Assembly (NCBI GenBank): GCA_031772625.1
Contig: CM062819.1
Span: 821,043,503 to 821,107,502, forward strand
Direction: 5' to 3'
Length of the DNA: 64,000 nt
Source of the DNA: Pinus tabuliformis
Taxonomy: Eukaryota > Streptophyta > Pinopsida > Pinales > Pinaceae
Part shown: piece by piece, positions 22,011 to 34,000 of the stretch
How positions within the stretch are numbered: the first letter of the stretch is position 1
Layout: the number at the start of each line of letters is the position of its first letter
The notes under the pieces: model-generated
The model's input: the letters and a program-made list of their open reading frames with translations, nothing else
Database searches by the model: none
Told to the model about the DNA's origin: nothing
Position numbers and translations under genes: made by a program

Positions 22011-25000
22011 TCAAGTTCATATTCAATAATGAAATCATAAATAGACTAATAGTAATAGTAAATAAATTGATCCACACATAAAATTTAAATTCACCATTGA
22101 TTTAAATAATGACATGTATTGATCCATCCTCATCATTCATTTTGATACATACATGATTCATATGACATACTCATCATTCATTCATACCATGAGATTCAAT
22201 AATAAAATTCAATAATGAAATATTCAAATACATTGATCCATATCATTCATCATTCATCCTTCTATAATCTACATTGATTTAAAAATTAAATTCATCATCC
22301 TATCATTCTAGAATCTAAATTAAAAGCAAAACAGACTAGTATATTACTATATACTATATACTAAAGTTTGAACACTAAAATAGTAAATTACTAAATTCAA
22401 AATTCATATAACTCAAAGTATCAAACTCAAAAATAGTTAAGAGTGAGGAGTCAATAATCAGTCTGAGGTCATCAATATTGTCACAACTCAAAAGTTAAAA
22501 CTGAAAAGTAAAAATGGACATTGAGGAATTTTCAAATTAATACGTGAATTTTCAATTTTTTTATATTAAATGTTATTAGACAAATTCGAGGGGGAACACG
22601 TCTCCCCTCAAAAGGAGATGCCCAGAAGCACCCCTTTTGGGGATTCGTGTTCCCCACACTGGGGAAACGCACCCCCCTACATCTCCCCACGACTCCCCAA
22701 AAGGGGTGCATGGAGAAACACACCCATAGAAGTCCCCTCATCCCAGGTGCGTGGGGTGCGAGGGGTGCATGCACCCGACATTAGGGGACGTGTTCCCGTG
22801 GAACAGTGATGACGATATGACAATGATACGACAATGACAGTGACGTATGCAGTGCTCTTATGACAACGTGAAGTGGAGGCCTATGCATGCCTTTCTTCTA
22901 TTCTTGTATGTTGTTGGGATGGCCCTATAGGCCTATTGTGATTGATGATAAAAGACATATGTCTCATTCTTATTGTACTTTGTATCTCAACTGAACTTTG
23001 ATGAATATCTAATAGAAGAAAAATTTGGTTGGGTTTTCCCACTTGTGAGGTTTTTCCCTGGTCTCTAACCTAAATCTTGGTGTCTCCATTGTGCATGTTT
23101 TTTCTTCTACGGATCTTTATTGTTTCGTTGCATTGTTGATGTTATTGTTCTCTCTACATAATTGCTAATGATGAAATGATATTATGGGGTGAATGTTACA
23201 TGAAAATGTAAAAGTTTAAAATTGCAATTATCTATAGCAGAGAACAATCTATCCCTAAAAATCAACATGGTATCAGAGCTAGGCTGAAGAAAAGTCATTG
23301 AAGATCACCCCCGCAGACACCTATGACGGAGCAAGCATAGTGAAAGGGATAAAGATGGCAGAAAACTAAAAGAATGCTAGGGTTTGAAGAAAACCTTAGG
23401 GAAGTCCTTTGCTCTTGCAAACAGAAGCTAGGGATTGGGCAAAACCCTAAGAGTGGCCTTGATATGGAAATGTCCTAGTATGATTCAGAATTTTTCATGT
23501 GATGAGTAAGAAGTGTTGGAAAATGGAAAGTGGCGGCTATTAATCTTATTTTCCTTTAACCTTAATATTTGCTTGTGAATCTTAATTATCCTTTGTAGTT
23601 CTTTAGTTAAACCTTTTCATCAAACAATATCAAGAATAGTAACAGCAACAATAGAGGACACAGATATTAGGCTCTCAACCAGGGAAAAACCCCTCCAAGG
23701 GGAAACCCGGAAACTCTTCCCTTCTTATAATTTGCTTCAAATGAGATAAAAAGACCCAAACCCTAAACCAAGTCCTTCTCCTAGTACAAAGTCAACCCTT
23801 CCTCAAGTCCTTCCTTGTTTCTGCGTCAACCAGCTTCAATTCTGCAACTTCGACTTGTACTTTAACCCTGTAATTTCAGACTTGCAGCTTCCTCAAAAAC
23901 CTTAGTCCAGCCTCCTCTTGAGACCTTCCTAGAGCAAGACAACTCTTCCCAAGTTCAACAAGACCTAGACAGAGTATTATCTCTTCCAGCTACAAGTTAC
24001 TGCACTTCGGCCTCTTCCTGCAGCTCAAAAACCCTAGAACCTCACACATGTGAGAGAGATAGAGCCCAAAAACAAGAAATTTCGTCCTACTAGCTTCTCC
24101 TAGACCTTTTCTCTTCTTCTTCCTGCTTCCCAGCTTCAGATCAAACTCTTTTCTTGTAGATCAAACTTGTGGAGTGAGTGCTTCCAAATGAGGTCAAACT
24201 GCTTCTTTATATAGCCTTCTCAAAGGATCGAATTCCCTCCTTTAGGCCGACTTGATGATCCTCAAAAACAAAGAAAAATCGATATGACGAAAATCCAATA
24301 TGAAGGATCTTTATATAGCCTTTCATTGTTTGAAGTAAGAGGGAGCTAGCTTCTGAATTCAATATGAAGGATCTTGGTTTGATGCACTACTATTTGGGGC
24401 TAGAAGTATGGCAAAAGCCTGGTGAAATCTTCCTTGGTCAAGGAAAGTTTGTTATCAAGATCTTGTAAAAGTTTGGGATGATGGACTGTAAATCTATGGC
24501 AACTCCCATGGTGACAAATTTGAGAAAGTTGAGAGACTCTGAGTCAGATTTGGTAGATCCATCCATGTACCAGAAGCTGATTGGCTCGCTAATGTATTTG
24601 GTTAATACCAGGTCAGACATTTGCTTTGCAGTGAATACTCTAAGCCAATTCCAAGTGGAACCAAGACATGATCATTGGATTGCAGCAAAGCATGTATTGA
24701 GATATTTGCACGGTACTATTGATTATGGTTTGAGATATGTATCAAATGGTGATATACAGCTGCAGGGCTATATAGATGTGTTGTTTTTCTAGTGCAAGCA
24801 AGGCTAGAACAATTTTTCAAATCTAGTAAATACTTCCAATGATACAACAAACTTCTTTAGAGCATTCAATTTGACTTTTTGATTATTCCAATCATCATCA
24901 AGTAGTTACAAATGAAAAATACAACCATTAACAATATAAGATCATAGTAAATCAATGAGACAAGAGAAACCAGAAATTAGGCCAACGACTAGGGTAAAAC

Positions 25001-28000
25001 CCACAAAGGGGAAAAACCAAACCAATCTTTCCTTATGAGAGAGAGTTCAATTCATCAATTTGTACATCAGTGAAAATCATCTCTTTGATAAGATCATAAG
25101 AACAGAACTTCGTCAGTTCAATTCATCAATTTGTACATCATTCAAAATCATCTCTTTGATAAGATCATAAGAACATGACTTTTTCATTCAATCACATAGA
25201 TAAGTAGCCATAGAATTTGCTATACAACAGAGATAAGGAGCCATAGAAAAACTCGCATACTGCAAAGAATAATGCCACAAGAAACTCGCATACCACTACC
25301 ACGGAGAGGCTCACATACCATAAGAAACACTGCCACAGAGAGGCTCGCATACCACAAGAAAGAGTGCCACAAACTTGCTCGCATACCTCTGAGAAGAGTG
25401 CCTCAGACTTGCTCGCATACCTCAGAGAAGATGATACGAAAACTGCCTAGAAGGGAAGCGAATAGGCTCAATATATAGTTGATTGTCCATGCGAATAGTC
25501 ATGTCTCGTAGGTTGGCCGACTTGATCATTTGTTGAGTCATTATTTCAAATTTAATTATTCTTTTCTTTTCTAAGAAAATACCAACCATGGCTACCAAAA
25601 TTTCCAACAAGATGTAGATTGCGCAAGGAGTGTTGAAGGCAGAAAGACTACATCTGAAGGTTGCTTCAATTTGGGCAACGTTACAATTTCCTAGATGAGC
25701 AGAAAGTAGCCATTTGTCGCACTCAGTACCACCGAAGCAAAATATATTGCAGCAAGTTTAGCAAGTTGTGAAGCAATGTGGCTTCAAAAGTTAGTCGCAT
25801 GACTATTTGATCATGCGCTTGAGCCGACCGTGATACATTGCGATAATCAAAGTTGTGCGAAGCTGACAAAGAATCCAGTTTTACATGACAGGTTGAAGCA
25901 CATCAAGATCAAGTACCACTTCATCCGTGACAAGGTGCAAAAGGGAGCAGTGAAGCTCCAATATGTCTCTATAGATGCGCAAGTTGTTGATATTCTTACA
26001 AAGCCTCTATCCATGGCGAAGTTTGTATACTTCAGGAATAAGCTTGGACTTGTTGAGAATGTTTGTCTCATTGAAAGGGAGTGTTGATGAGATAGCATCG
26101 TGGACTGACATCCTCCTTGTGTCAAGTATATTGACCTGAATTAGGGAGAATGGTCTCGAAGAGGACTGACATTCAGCGTGTGTCTAGTATATTGACCCAA
26201 ATGAGGAAGAATGGTTCTGGAGCATCAAGCCCCAAATTACTCAGTGAAAGTGTGGCCTTTGGAGATTCACCATGTGTCAAAGATGTTGACACGAATGTTG
26301 GTGGACCAAGACTAGTTTGGATGACATGTGTCAGGTATCGACCTGAATTATGGTGACTGGTTGATGCTCAATGATGTACCATGTGTCTGAAGTACTGACC
26401 CGAATTATGGTGAGGAGATACTATAGATCTGAAGTACTGACCTGAATTATAGTGAGGATGTACCATGTGTCTGAAGTAATGACCCAACTTATGGTGAGAA
26501 TAAACCATAGGTTTGAGGTACTGACCCTAATTATGATAACTTGTTGATGTTATATATTTACCATGTGTCAATGTTGTTTGACCTGACTATGGTAATTGTT
26601 TGATGCTACCGGTTTACCATGTGTCACATTTGTTGACCTAATTATGGTTATGATGATTTGTTCACAAAAGAACATTTTTCTATTCATTATGAATACCTCC
26701 CTAGCTAAGAGGGTGTGTTGAATTTTGTAGCTATGGACAATCTTCATAATTTATATTTTTTCCTTTGAAATGTATAATGTATTTGTAAGTCATGTTCTCC
26801 ATGTCAATTTTATTGATTAGCCCTTGAAAGAATTATTATAAGACATGTTCTTCAAGTTGGATTAAAAAGAGACAATTTCAGTATTTGGATTTTGAATTTT
26901 TGGCTCCAAACTAGTCAAGTTTGTTGAATTTCCATGAAACTCTGCAACTACTTAGATGAATATTTGAAAACTGAAATCTAGTTTACTTTCACCAAGATAC
27001 AGAGTCACTCAACAACTGATAAGCAGCGGAATAAAAACACAAAGATAAAAACACATCACACAAATTGACACACTTGTTTTTCTCAAGAAACCCAACAGGG
27101 AAAACCTGCTTCCTTGATGTGGCATTTTATTGATTGTCTTGGAGCAATTGAATCTATTACAAAGCAATTTTGTCTCCCTGAGAAAGCGTTTTGCTTCTCT
27201 TACAAATCTCAGTTGATATAGTTGATCTTGGCCTGCCTTGATCACCTATATCAGTTGGGTTTGTGAGAGAACCAATCCTTTGTTGCCTCCTTGACTTGCT
27301 CTGCAAACCCTGCTTCCTTGCTCAATTCTACTCTTCCTTCCTTGTGCACTTGGCAGCCTTATTCCTTTCGCAAATTCCCTATTTTCTAATGCACTTCAGG
27401 TCCTATTTTATAGCGCACTTCAGCCTCCTATTTCTTAGTACCCCGGCTCCTCTTCTCTGCATACAACCAACTCCTAAATCCTTGTGCTCTTGCTCCTATT
27501 TCTTAGGAAACAATTCATGCGCTCTCCAAAAACAAGGCTTCTCTCACAAACTCGCGAGTTTTGTCTTGTTACACAAACCTTTGTGCACAAAACAACTCAA
27601 TTCCTTGTGCCTTCATCCTTTTCTTTATACATCCAATTCGAACATGCAAGGAGGCCCAATTCAAATTTAGAACTTGAGTTTTGATTGACGAGTTAACTGA
27701 GAGTGATACTCTTTCTCTCTCCAATCAATACTGGAGTTCTTAACTCGTTCTTCCTTCAATCAAGACTAAAGGCTAACTCACTCTAACTGAACTTGTAACT
27801 GCCACCTTGTTCTGTAGTCAAACTGATGAAGACTCCTCTTTAATTGAAGTTCCAACTCTACACATGCTAACTAGATGATTATTTTAGTAAATTGGAAATA
27901 ACTCATCCTAATTGAAGTCTAACTCATGAGGACAATTCGAGGCCTTCACTGGCTAAGACACGAGCTAGAAGACCTTGCTCCCTACATTTTCCACACTCCC

Positions 28001-31000
28001 TCTTAGTGAGGAAGGTACTTATGGAAGAACCTCGTCCATCTGGATCTATTTTCAACACCACCATGTTATCCGCTACTACAGTTGCTCCCTCTGAACTAGA
28101 AGACTTCGCTGCTTTCTACTGCAGACTCTGATCTGAAGACCTATTCATTCCAACCATGCTCCTATGATCTGAGTGTACCCCATGTATCTCTATGGTTGTT
28201 TACTCGGCCTAAATGTGGTACTAGGAGACCCAACTCTTTCTTGATCCCCCCTAAACAACTCGTCTACCCACCTAGCTCGAACCTTCCCTGTACTAGGAGT
28301 CACTGATTGAGTGGCTCCCTAGTCTTTTCTCCTCATCATCCTGTTGGTCGGCCAAACTGCCAACTAGTCGATACTCAAACTGTGATACTGAGAGAGCCTC
28401 CATCTTGAGTAGATTATCTCAGGTATTCTAACATGCTCTTGCTCTAAGGACACCCTTAGAGCTTTGCTCTCCTCAACCATCACTTCTCTGCTTTGCGCAG
28501 TTCCTACCTTGTTGCTCAAGGTTGTGCCTGTCTCTACGTGGAACTTGTAGAGATTCTTCATCTTCACACCTATCTGCTTCACACATCCAAAAGCTAAGTG
28601 TTTGAGGTAAGCCTTACCTCTATTGAAGATGACATCATAACCCTTCTCCTCAAGGGTAGCTATCGAAACAAGATTCTACTTCAGGCCTAGAACATAGAGG
28701 ACATCTCTGAGATGGACAAGATTACCTAACTCCCTCTTAAAGCTGACAATACCAACTCCCCTAGTTGCATAATTGCCATCATCTCCTAGCTCAATTTGAA
28801 ACTACATATCCTTCTCCTTCAAGTGGCTAAAATACTTCTTGTTCCCAATCATGCGGAAGGATGCTCCCGAATCAATATACCACACATTGTTGTCTATAAA
28901 TCTTTCTCAAATTGAGCAAAAAACACATCTACCTCAAATGTTGCAGCCACATGATGCTTATTGGACTCCTTTCGATTAGGACACTTAGTGGCATAATGTC
29001 TGAACTCATGGCAATGGAAGCAAATTGATCTTGCTCATATCTTTCTTTTTCTTCTCACCCTTCTGATTGGACTCAGCCTCTCCTTGGCCCTTCTTACCCT
29101 TGGTTTTGTTGTCTTTGCCTGCCAAGGCAAAGTTCTCCTCATCCTCTGTTGGAGCTTCTCTACCAGCTCTCGTCCCTCTCCGAAATTCTTCTTGAACGCA
29201 GTCACTCCATAACCTTTCCCAACTAAGAATATTCTCTCTACCACTTATTGCATCCTGGAAACTATACCAAGACTTATGGAGTCCCAAAAGCGCAAGACTC
29301 ACAAGGTCATTGTCTGCTACAAGCACACCCACCCCACCTAGCTCATCCCGAACCTGAGTGAACTTTGAAAGATATTTGATGATGGGTTTTCCTTTGCTCA
29401 TTCAGATACTTCTTAGCTTCTCCTTGAGAGCAAGCTTCCTGACATCACTAGAACCCTAATACAAATTTAAGATGGCTTTAAACATCCCATATGTTGTCTT
29501 CTTCTCATGGGGAAGAGGGATAATATGATCTCTAATCCCCTCAAGAATGATCTTCCTCACCTTGGTGTCATTCTTGTTATGTTGGATCAACTATTAGGCA
29601 TCTTGAGGTGGAGCTATTCCCTGCTTCACAAACTAGAGTACCCCATAATCTTCCAACACCACTGATATCTGCTCCTTCCATGAGTAGAAATTCGAGGCTC
29701 CCTCTAAACTATGATCTAACCTTAGTCCTTGGAACGCCATACTATTATCCAAAGAATTGCTCTGCTCTTCAAACTCTAGCGCAAGCCTTTTGCTTGATCT
29801 GCGTTGTCCACTAATTGGTCAATCTGGTGTTGGTCTTTATACTGATCTCTGCTCTGATACCATGTTAAATTTCCATGAAACTCTACAACTACTTAGATGA
29901 ATATCTGAAAACTGAAATCTAGTTTACTTTCACCAAGATACAAAGTCACTTAACAATTCATAAGCAGCAGAATTAAAACACAGAGATAAACTGACATCCT
30001 TGTTTTTCTCAGGAAACCCAACAGGGAAAACCTACTTCCTTTATGTGGTATTTTATTGATTGTCTTGGAGCAATTGAATCTATTACAAAGTAATTTGTCT
30101 ATATGAGAAAGCGTTCTGCATCTCTTACAAATCTTACTTGATATAGTTGATCTTGACCTGCCTTGATCATTGCTTGATCTCAGACCTCCAGCTCACAACC
30201 AATCCTCTACTACCTCCTTGACTTTCTCTACAAACCCTGCTTCCTTGCTCAATTTTGCTCCTCCTTCCTTGCACACTTGGCAGCCTTCTTCCTTGTGCAG
30301 ATTCCCTATTTCCTAGTGCACTTCGGCCTCCTATTTCTTAGGATCCTGGCTCCTCTTCTCTGCGCACAAACAACTCCTAAATCCTTGTACACTTTTTCCT
30401 CCTATTTCTTAGGAAACAATCACTGCGCTCTCCACAAACAAGGCTTCTCTCACAAACTCATGAGCTTTGTCTTGTCACACATACCTTTGTGCACAAAACA
30501 ACTAAATTCCCTGTGCCTTAGTCCTCTTTATAGACCCAATTTGAACATGCAAGGAGGCCCAGTTCAAATTCAGAACTCGAGTTTTGATTGACGAGTTAAC
30601 TGAGAGTGATAACCTCTCTCTCTCCAATCAATACTGGAGTTATTAACTCGTTCTTCCTTCAATCAAACCTAAAGACAGACTAACTCGCTCTAACTGAAAC
30701 TGTAAATGCCACCTCGTTCTGTAGTCAAACTGATGAAGAATCCTCTTTAACTGAAGCACCAACTCTACGCATTCTAACTTGATGATTATTCCAATAAACT
30801 AGAAATAACTCATCCTAACTGAAGTCTAACTCATGAGGACAATTTGAGGTCTTCACTGGCTAAGATGCCATCCAGAAGACCTTGCTCGCTACATTTTCAA
30901 CAAATTCAGCCCTCCCTAAAGTCAAGTCACCCAAGTGAAGAGACACACCCATTCGCAAAGGCAAAACACTATATAAAGGGCCATTCGACCTCCTCCACAA

Positions 31001-34000
31001 GGCACCATTCGCAAAGGCAGAACACTATATAAAGAGCCATTTGACCTCACACAAGAAAGATATCTTCTGGGCATCCAAGCGAAGGACAGGAAGGACGAAG
31101 ATTATCTCTCTAACTCGAACATGTGGATTTCTCTCTCTTCTAGCTCACAGGTGTGTTTTTGGGCAGTTTCTAGGCAGCAGTTTCTGGGCAACAGTTTCTG
31201 GGCAGGCCGAAATTCTGGGTAGGCCAAGTTTTTGTGCACATTTTGGGAGGCCGAAATTCGGCCTAGGCAGATCAGAGAGGGCAGAAGTTTGACTTGACTT
31301 GACTTGACTAGAGGGCTGCTTAACAAGGTTTGATCATAACTTGTTGGTCAGTTTGACCTCATAGTTAACTAGCTGCATTAGATGCATCTCTTGTTGAAAT
31401 GAAGAAATTTTTTAAGGAAAAAGTTGTTGGGATTTTTCCCCAAGTGGATTTTCCTAGGGTAAATGTTGTGTTTTCTTTGTGCATTGTATCTCTATTGTCC
31501 TTCTCGTTTTATGGTTGAATTTCTGAAGTGTAATTGCTTAATGATAAACTAGAATTGTTAAAATAAGATCTACATCATTTGAAGTAATTATCAGTATTTC
31601 AGAAATTTGTGCTTGTATCTATTGCACTTGAAAAATCAACACCATACTGGGCTGTAAAGTGCCTCTCGGCACAATGATTACTGAATCGTGGTTATCATGT
31701 TATGTTACTTCGCTACTGTAGCATCTATGATTTATTATGTCACATGTAATGATGCATGTTATTGGCACATTGTTATGTCTATAATTTCAATGCTTTATGT
31801 TTCAGTTTTCATATATTTTAATTTCGTTCTTTTAGTATTTCGAGTAGGGTCCCCTATGTCCAAGACCCTGACATTCCCTATAACATAAGGGTTGCTTCCA
31901 CACATTTCCAAATGCATTTACCCACTCCCATGTCCCCGAAACTAGATGGAGCACTGAATATTATATCATTCACCAGAATTTTATTAACATAGTATCCACT
32001 CAGTTCATAAAAAATACAATAAAACATCTAGTAATCAAATGGTTTCTAGAATATGACTACACTATTCTCATGTTAAATGGCCACTTTTCAATTTAAAAGA
32101 CCTATTTTCGGTGATCTCGCATTCTTCTAGGAATATTCAGAGCACATTGTCATTCAAGATGTATGTATGAACATGTCACATGTCTGGACTGGTTACATGA
32201 TACTAGCTTGCAGGAACAGTTTGAAATATTGTAAATTTTGTTTTATGTGAAGTAGGCATTTTCTCTATGTTATATTAAGGTTATATAGATATACTCAGCT
32301 GTAGACTTTTGCCACATTAGAGCATGAAAAAACAGAATTTGCTTGTTTATAATTTCGCTAATAAGGCTGTTTGATAGGCATCGGGCTTTGGCTCTCTGCA
32401 GCAACTTATCAACTTTATCAGGGGGTACAGGAGATTCCTTCAAGGTACACAATGCACATCACACAAAACATTTCAAGACTTTAAAAAAATCATAAGGAAT
32501 AGAGCAGGCTTGCATACCATATTAACTGGAAGAGGCCGTTCTGCAACAACATGAGAAAGAGCTGCAATTGCTGCTTGTTGTTGCTCTGTTAATGGTGCAT
32601 TCTACAACACAAACCAACCGCTTCTGGTTAAGAGGTTGAATTGAAGGGCCTTCCTCTTTATACATCCTATTTCACTTATTTAGCTTGGTTCCTAAGTAGA
32701 CACTTGAAAATTTTACTTCTGTTTGAAAATAGCCTATCAAGAAAATCCCATAATGATGTAAATAAATTGGAGTATACTACACTGATACAAAATAAAAGTT
32801 GTGTTTCTTCATAATGGCACCCTTGTTATATAAAATGCTTGAAATAAAAAAATTCCATTTAAGTGTGAAGAGAACTTCCTTATTCTATTTGTGTTGGCTC
32901 ACTCCTATCATGCATCGTCTTGGATGCTACTGACTCCTATTTCAATATACAACAAAATGAATAAATTCTAGAAGGCATTTTGATAAGGCCCCAATGTTCT
33001 CTGTACAGAGAGCAAACTATACAGCATTATAAAGCATCCAATTTGTTCCCAATCTAATGTACATCAATTGGTTATATAAGGGGTAAGAAAATTCATTCAA
33101 CTAATTCTCATCAGAAACTCCCAACCTACCAATGTTTCCTCACTACAAAAAACTCAGCTGAAGGAAATGCATCCCACCTCATGACTTATCCCACCTTGAG
33201 AACTCATTTTATTAAAAAACATGAGGTGGGATGCATTTCCTTCAGCTGAGTTTTTTAAGGAGGGATAAGGTGGAAAAAATTTAAGGAGTATTTTTTTTAA
33301 TTTATAACTTGAAAACAAATAAATAATATACCAATTGTAAATTCAAATTTTTTTACTACAATTACCTAACACCTATGAAAGATACCATAACTGTTTTACA
33401 GGATTTAAAAGAATGTTTCACCTACCTGACTTGTGATGTACAAAAGAATTTTGTGCATATTGGAAGAAGAAACGTTCAAGCTTTGGCTCTCTTCTCTGCA
33501 GTATTGCCCTGCATGTGTGTCAGAAGTAATGTTCAGAATCTTGTGCATAAAAATGCTTGGCAATTTTTCCTTATCAGTTAGATATTTGCTAGATAAGGAA
33601 AATTTGCCAAGCATTTTTATTCACAAGATACCGAACATTACCTCTGACACACATGCAGGGCAATACTGCAGAGAAGAGAGCCAAAGCTTGAACGTTTCTT
33701 CTTCCAATATGCACAAAATTATTTTGTACATCACAAGTCAAGTAGGTGAAACACCAAGAGTCACATTGGCAATCAATCACCAAGAGATACATGACTTTTA
33801 TTAGACAAGTCACTCATGATAAAGGTGACTTGCTTGTTATTAAATCAATCTATTCAAAATTATATACAATAATATGACCATCATATCAATATTCCATCAC
33901 ACTACACCAAGCTTATCTCTAAATTTTACAAACTTCTCTAGAGAAAGGAGCTTGATGACAATGTCTGCAAACTGCATGTGTTGCACAATACAGCTTGACC

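Larger units (their letters stand above)
26932..30902 (-). mobile_element. Nested minus-strand Copia element with both LTRs but most of pol deleted
   Basis: The LTRs at 26932-27996 (1065 bp) and 29863-30902 (1040 bp) are collinear throughout with scattered differences, so the insertion is old. Ends are TGTTGAAT...TTCCACA and TGTTAAAT...TTCAACA. A perfect primer site (gctctgatacca on plus, 29851-29862) abuts the right LTR and a purine tract abuts the left one (27997-28009, reading AAGAGGGAG on minus). Only gag, protease and the pre-integrase start remain between. The 5-bp flanks aagtt and aattc do not match. Confidence 0.85.
26716..31641 (+). mobile_element. 3' LTR of the Copia element, split by a nested minus-strand Copia
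   Basis: It starts TGTTGAATTTTG after a purine tract (gctaagagggtg) and ends ...gaaaaatcaaca at about 31641. Bases 26932-30902 are a nested element. The right part holds two tandem TATA-bearing units (cactatataaagg at about 30969-30980 and cactatataaaga at 31022-31035, unit about 57 bp) and the paired 'gatttttcccc' / 'ggattttcctaggg' motif at 31430-31460. The order promoter then polyadenylation region supports plus orientation. Confidence 0.55.

Noticed and set aside
26927..30907. Five-base duplication around the nested minus-strand Copia (aagtt and aattc)
   Set aside because: Only partial match; not claimed although the LTR ends are clear.
32270..32437. Minus-strand open stretch reading [19 protein letters not shown] next to COG3 exon 2, with a possible 80-bp intron between
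   Set aside because: It has no usable donor in phase 0, and joining exon 2 directly to 17968-18075 gives the family length without a gap. Probably chance or an unused exon.
33375..33813. Several mirrored open frames of 68-123 codons on both strands
   Set aside because: They are produced by the 162-bp inverted repeat and show no domain.
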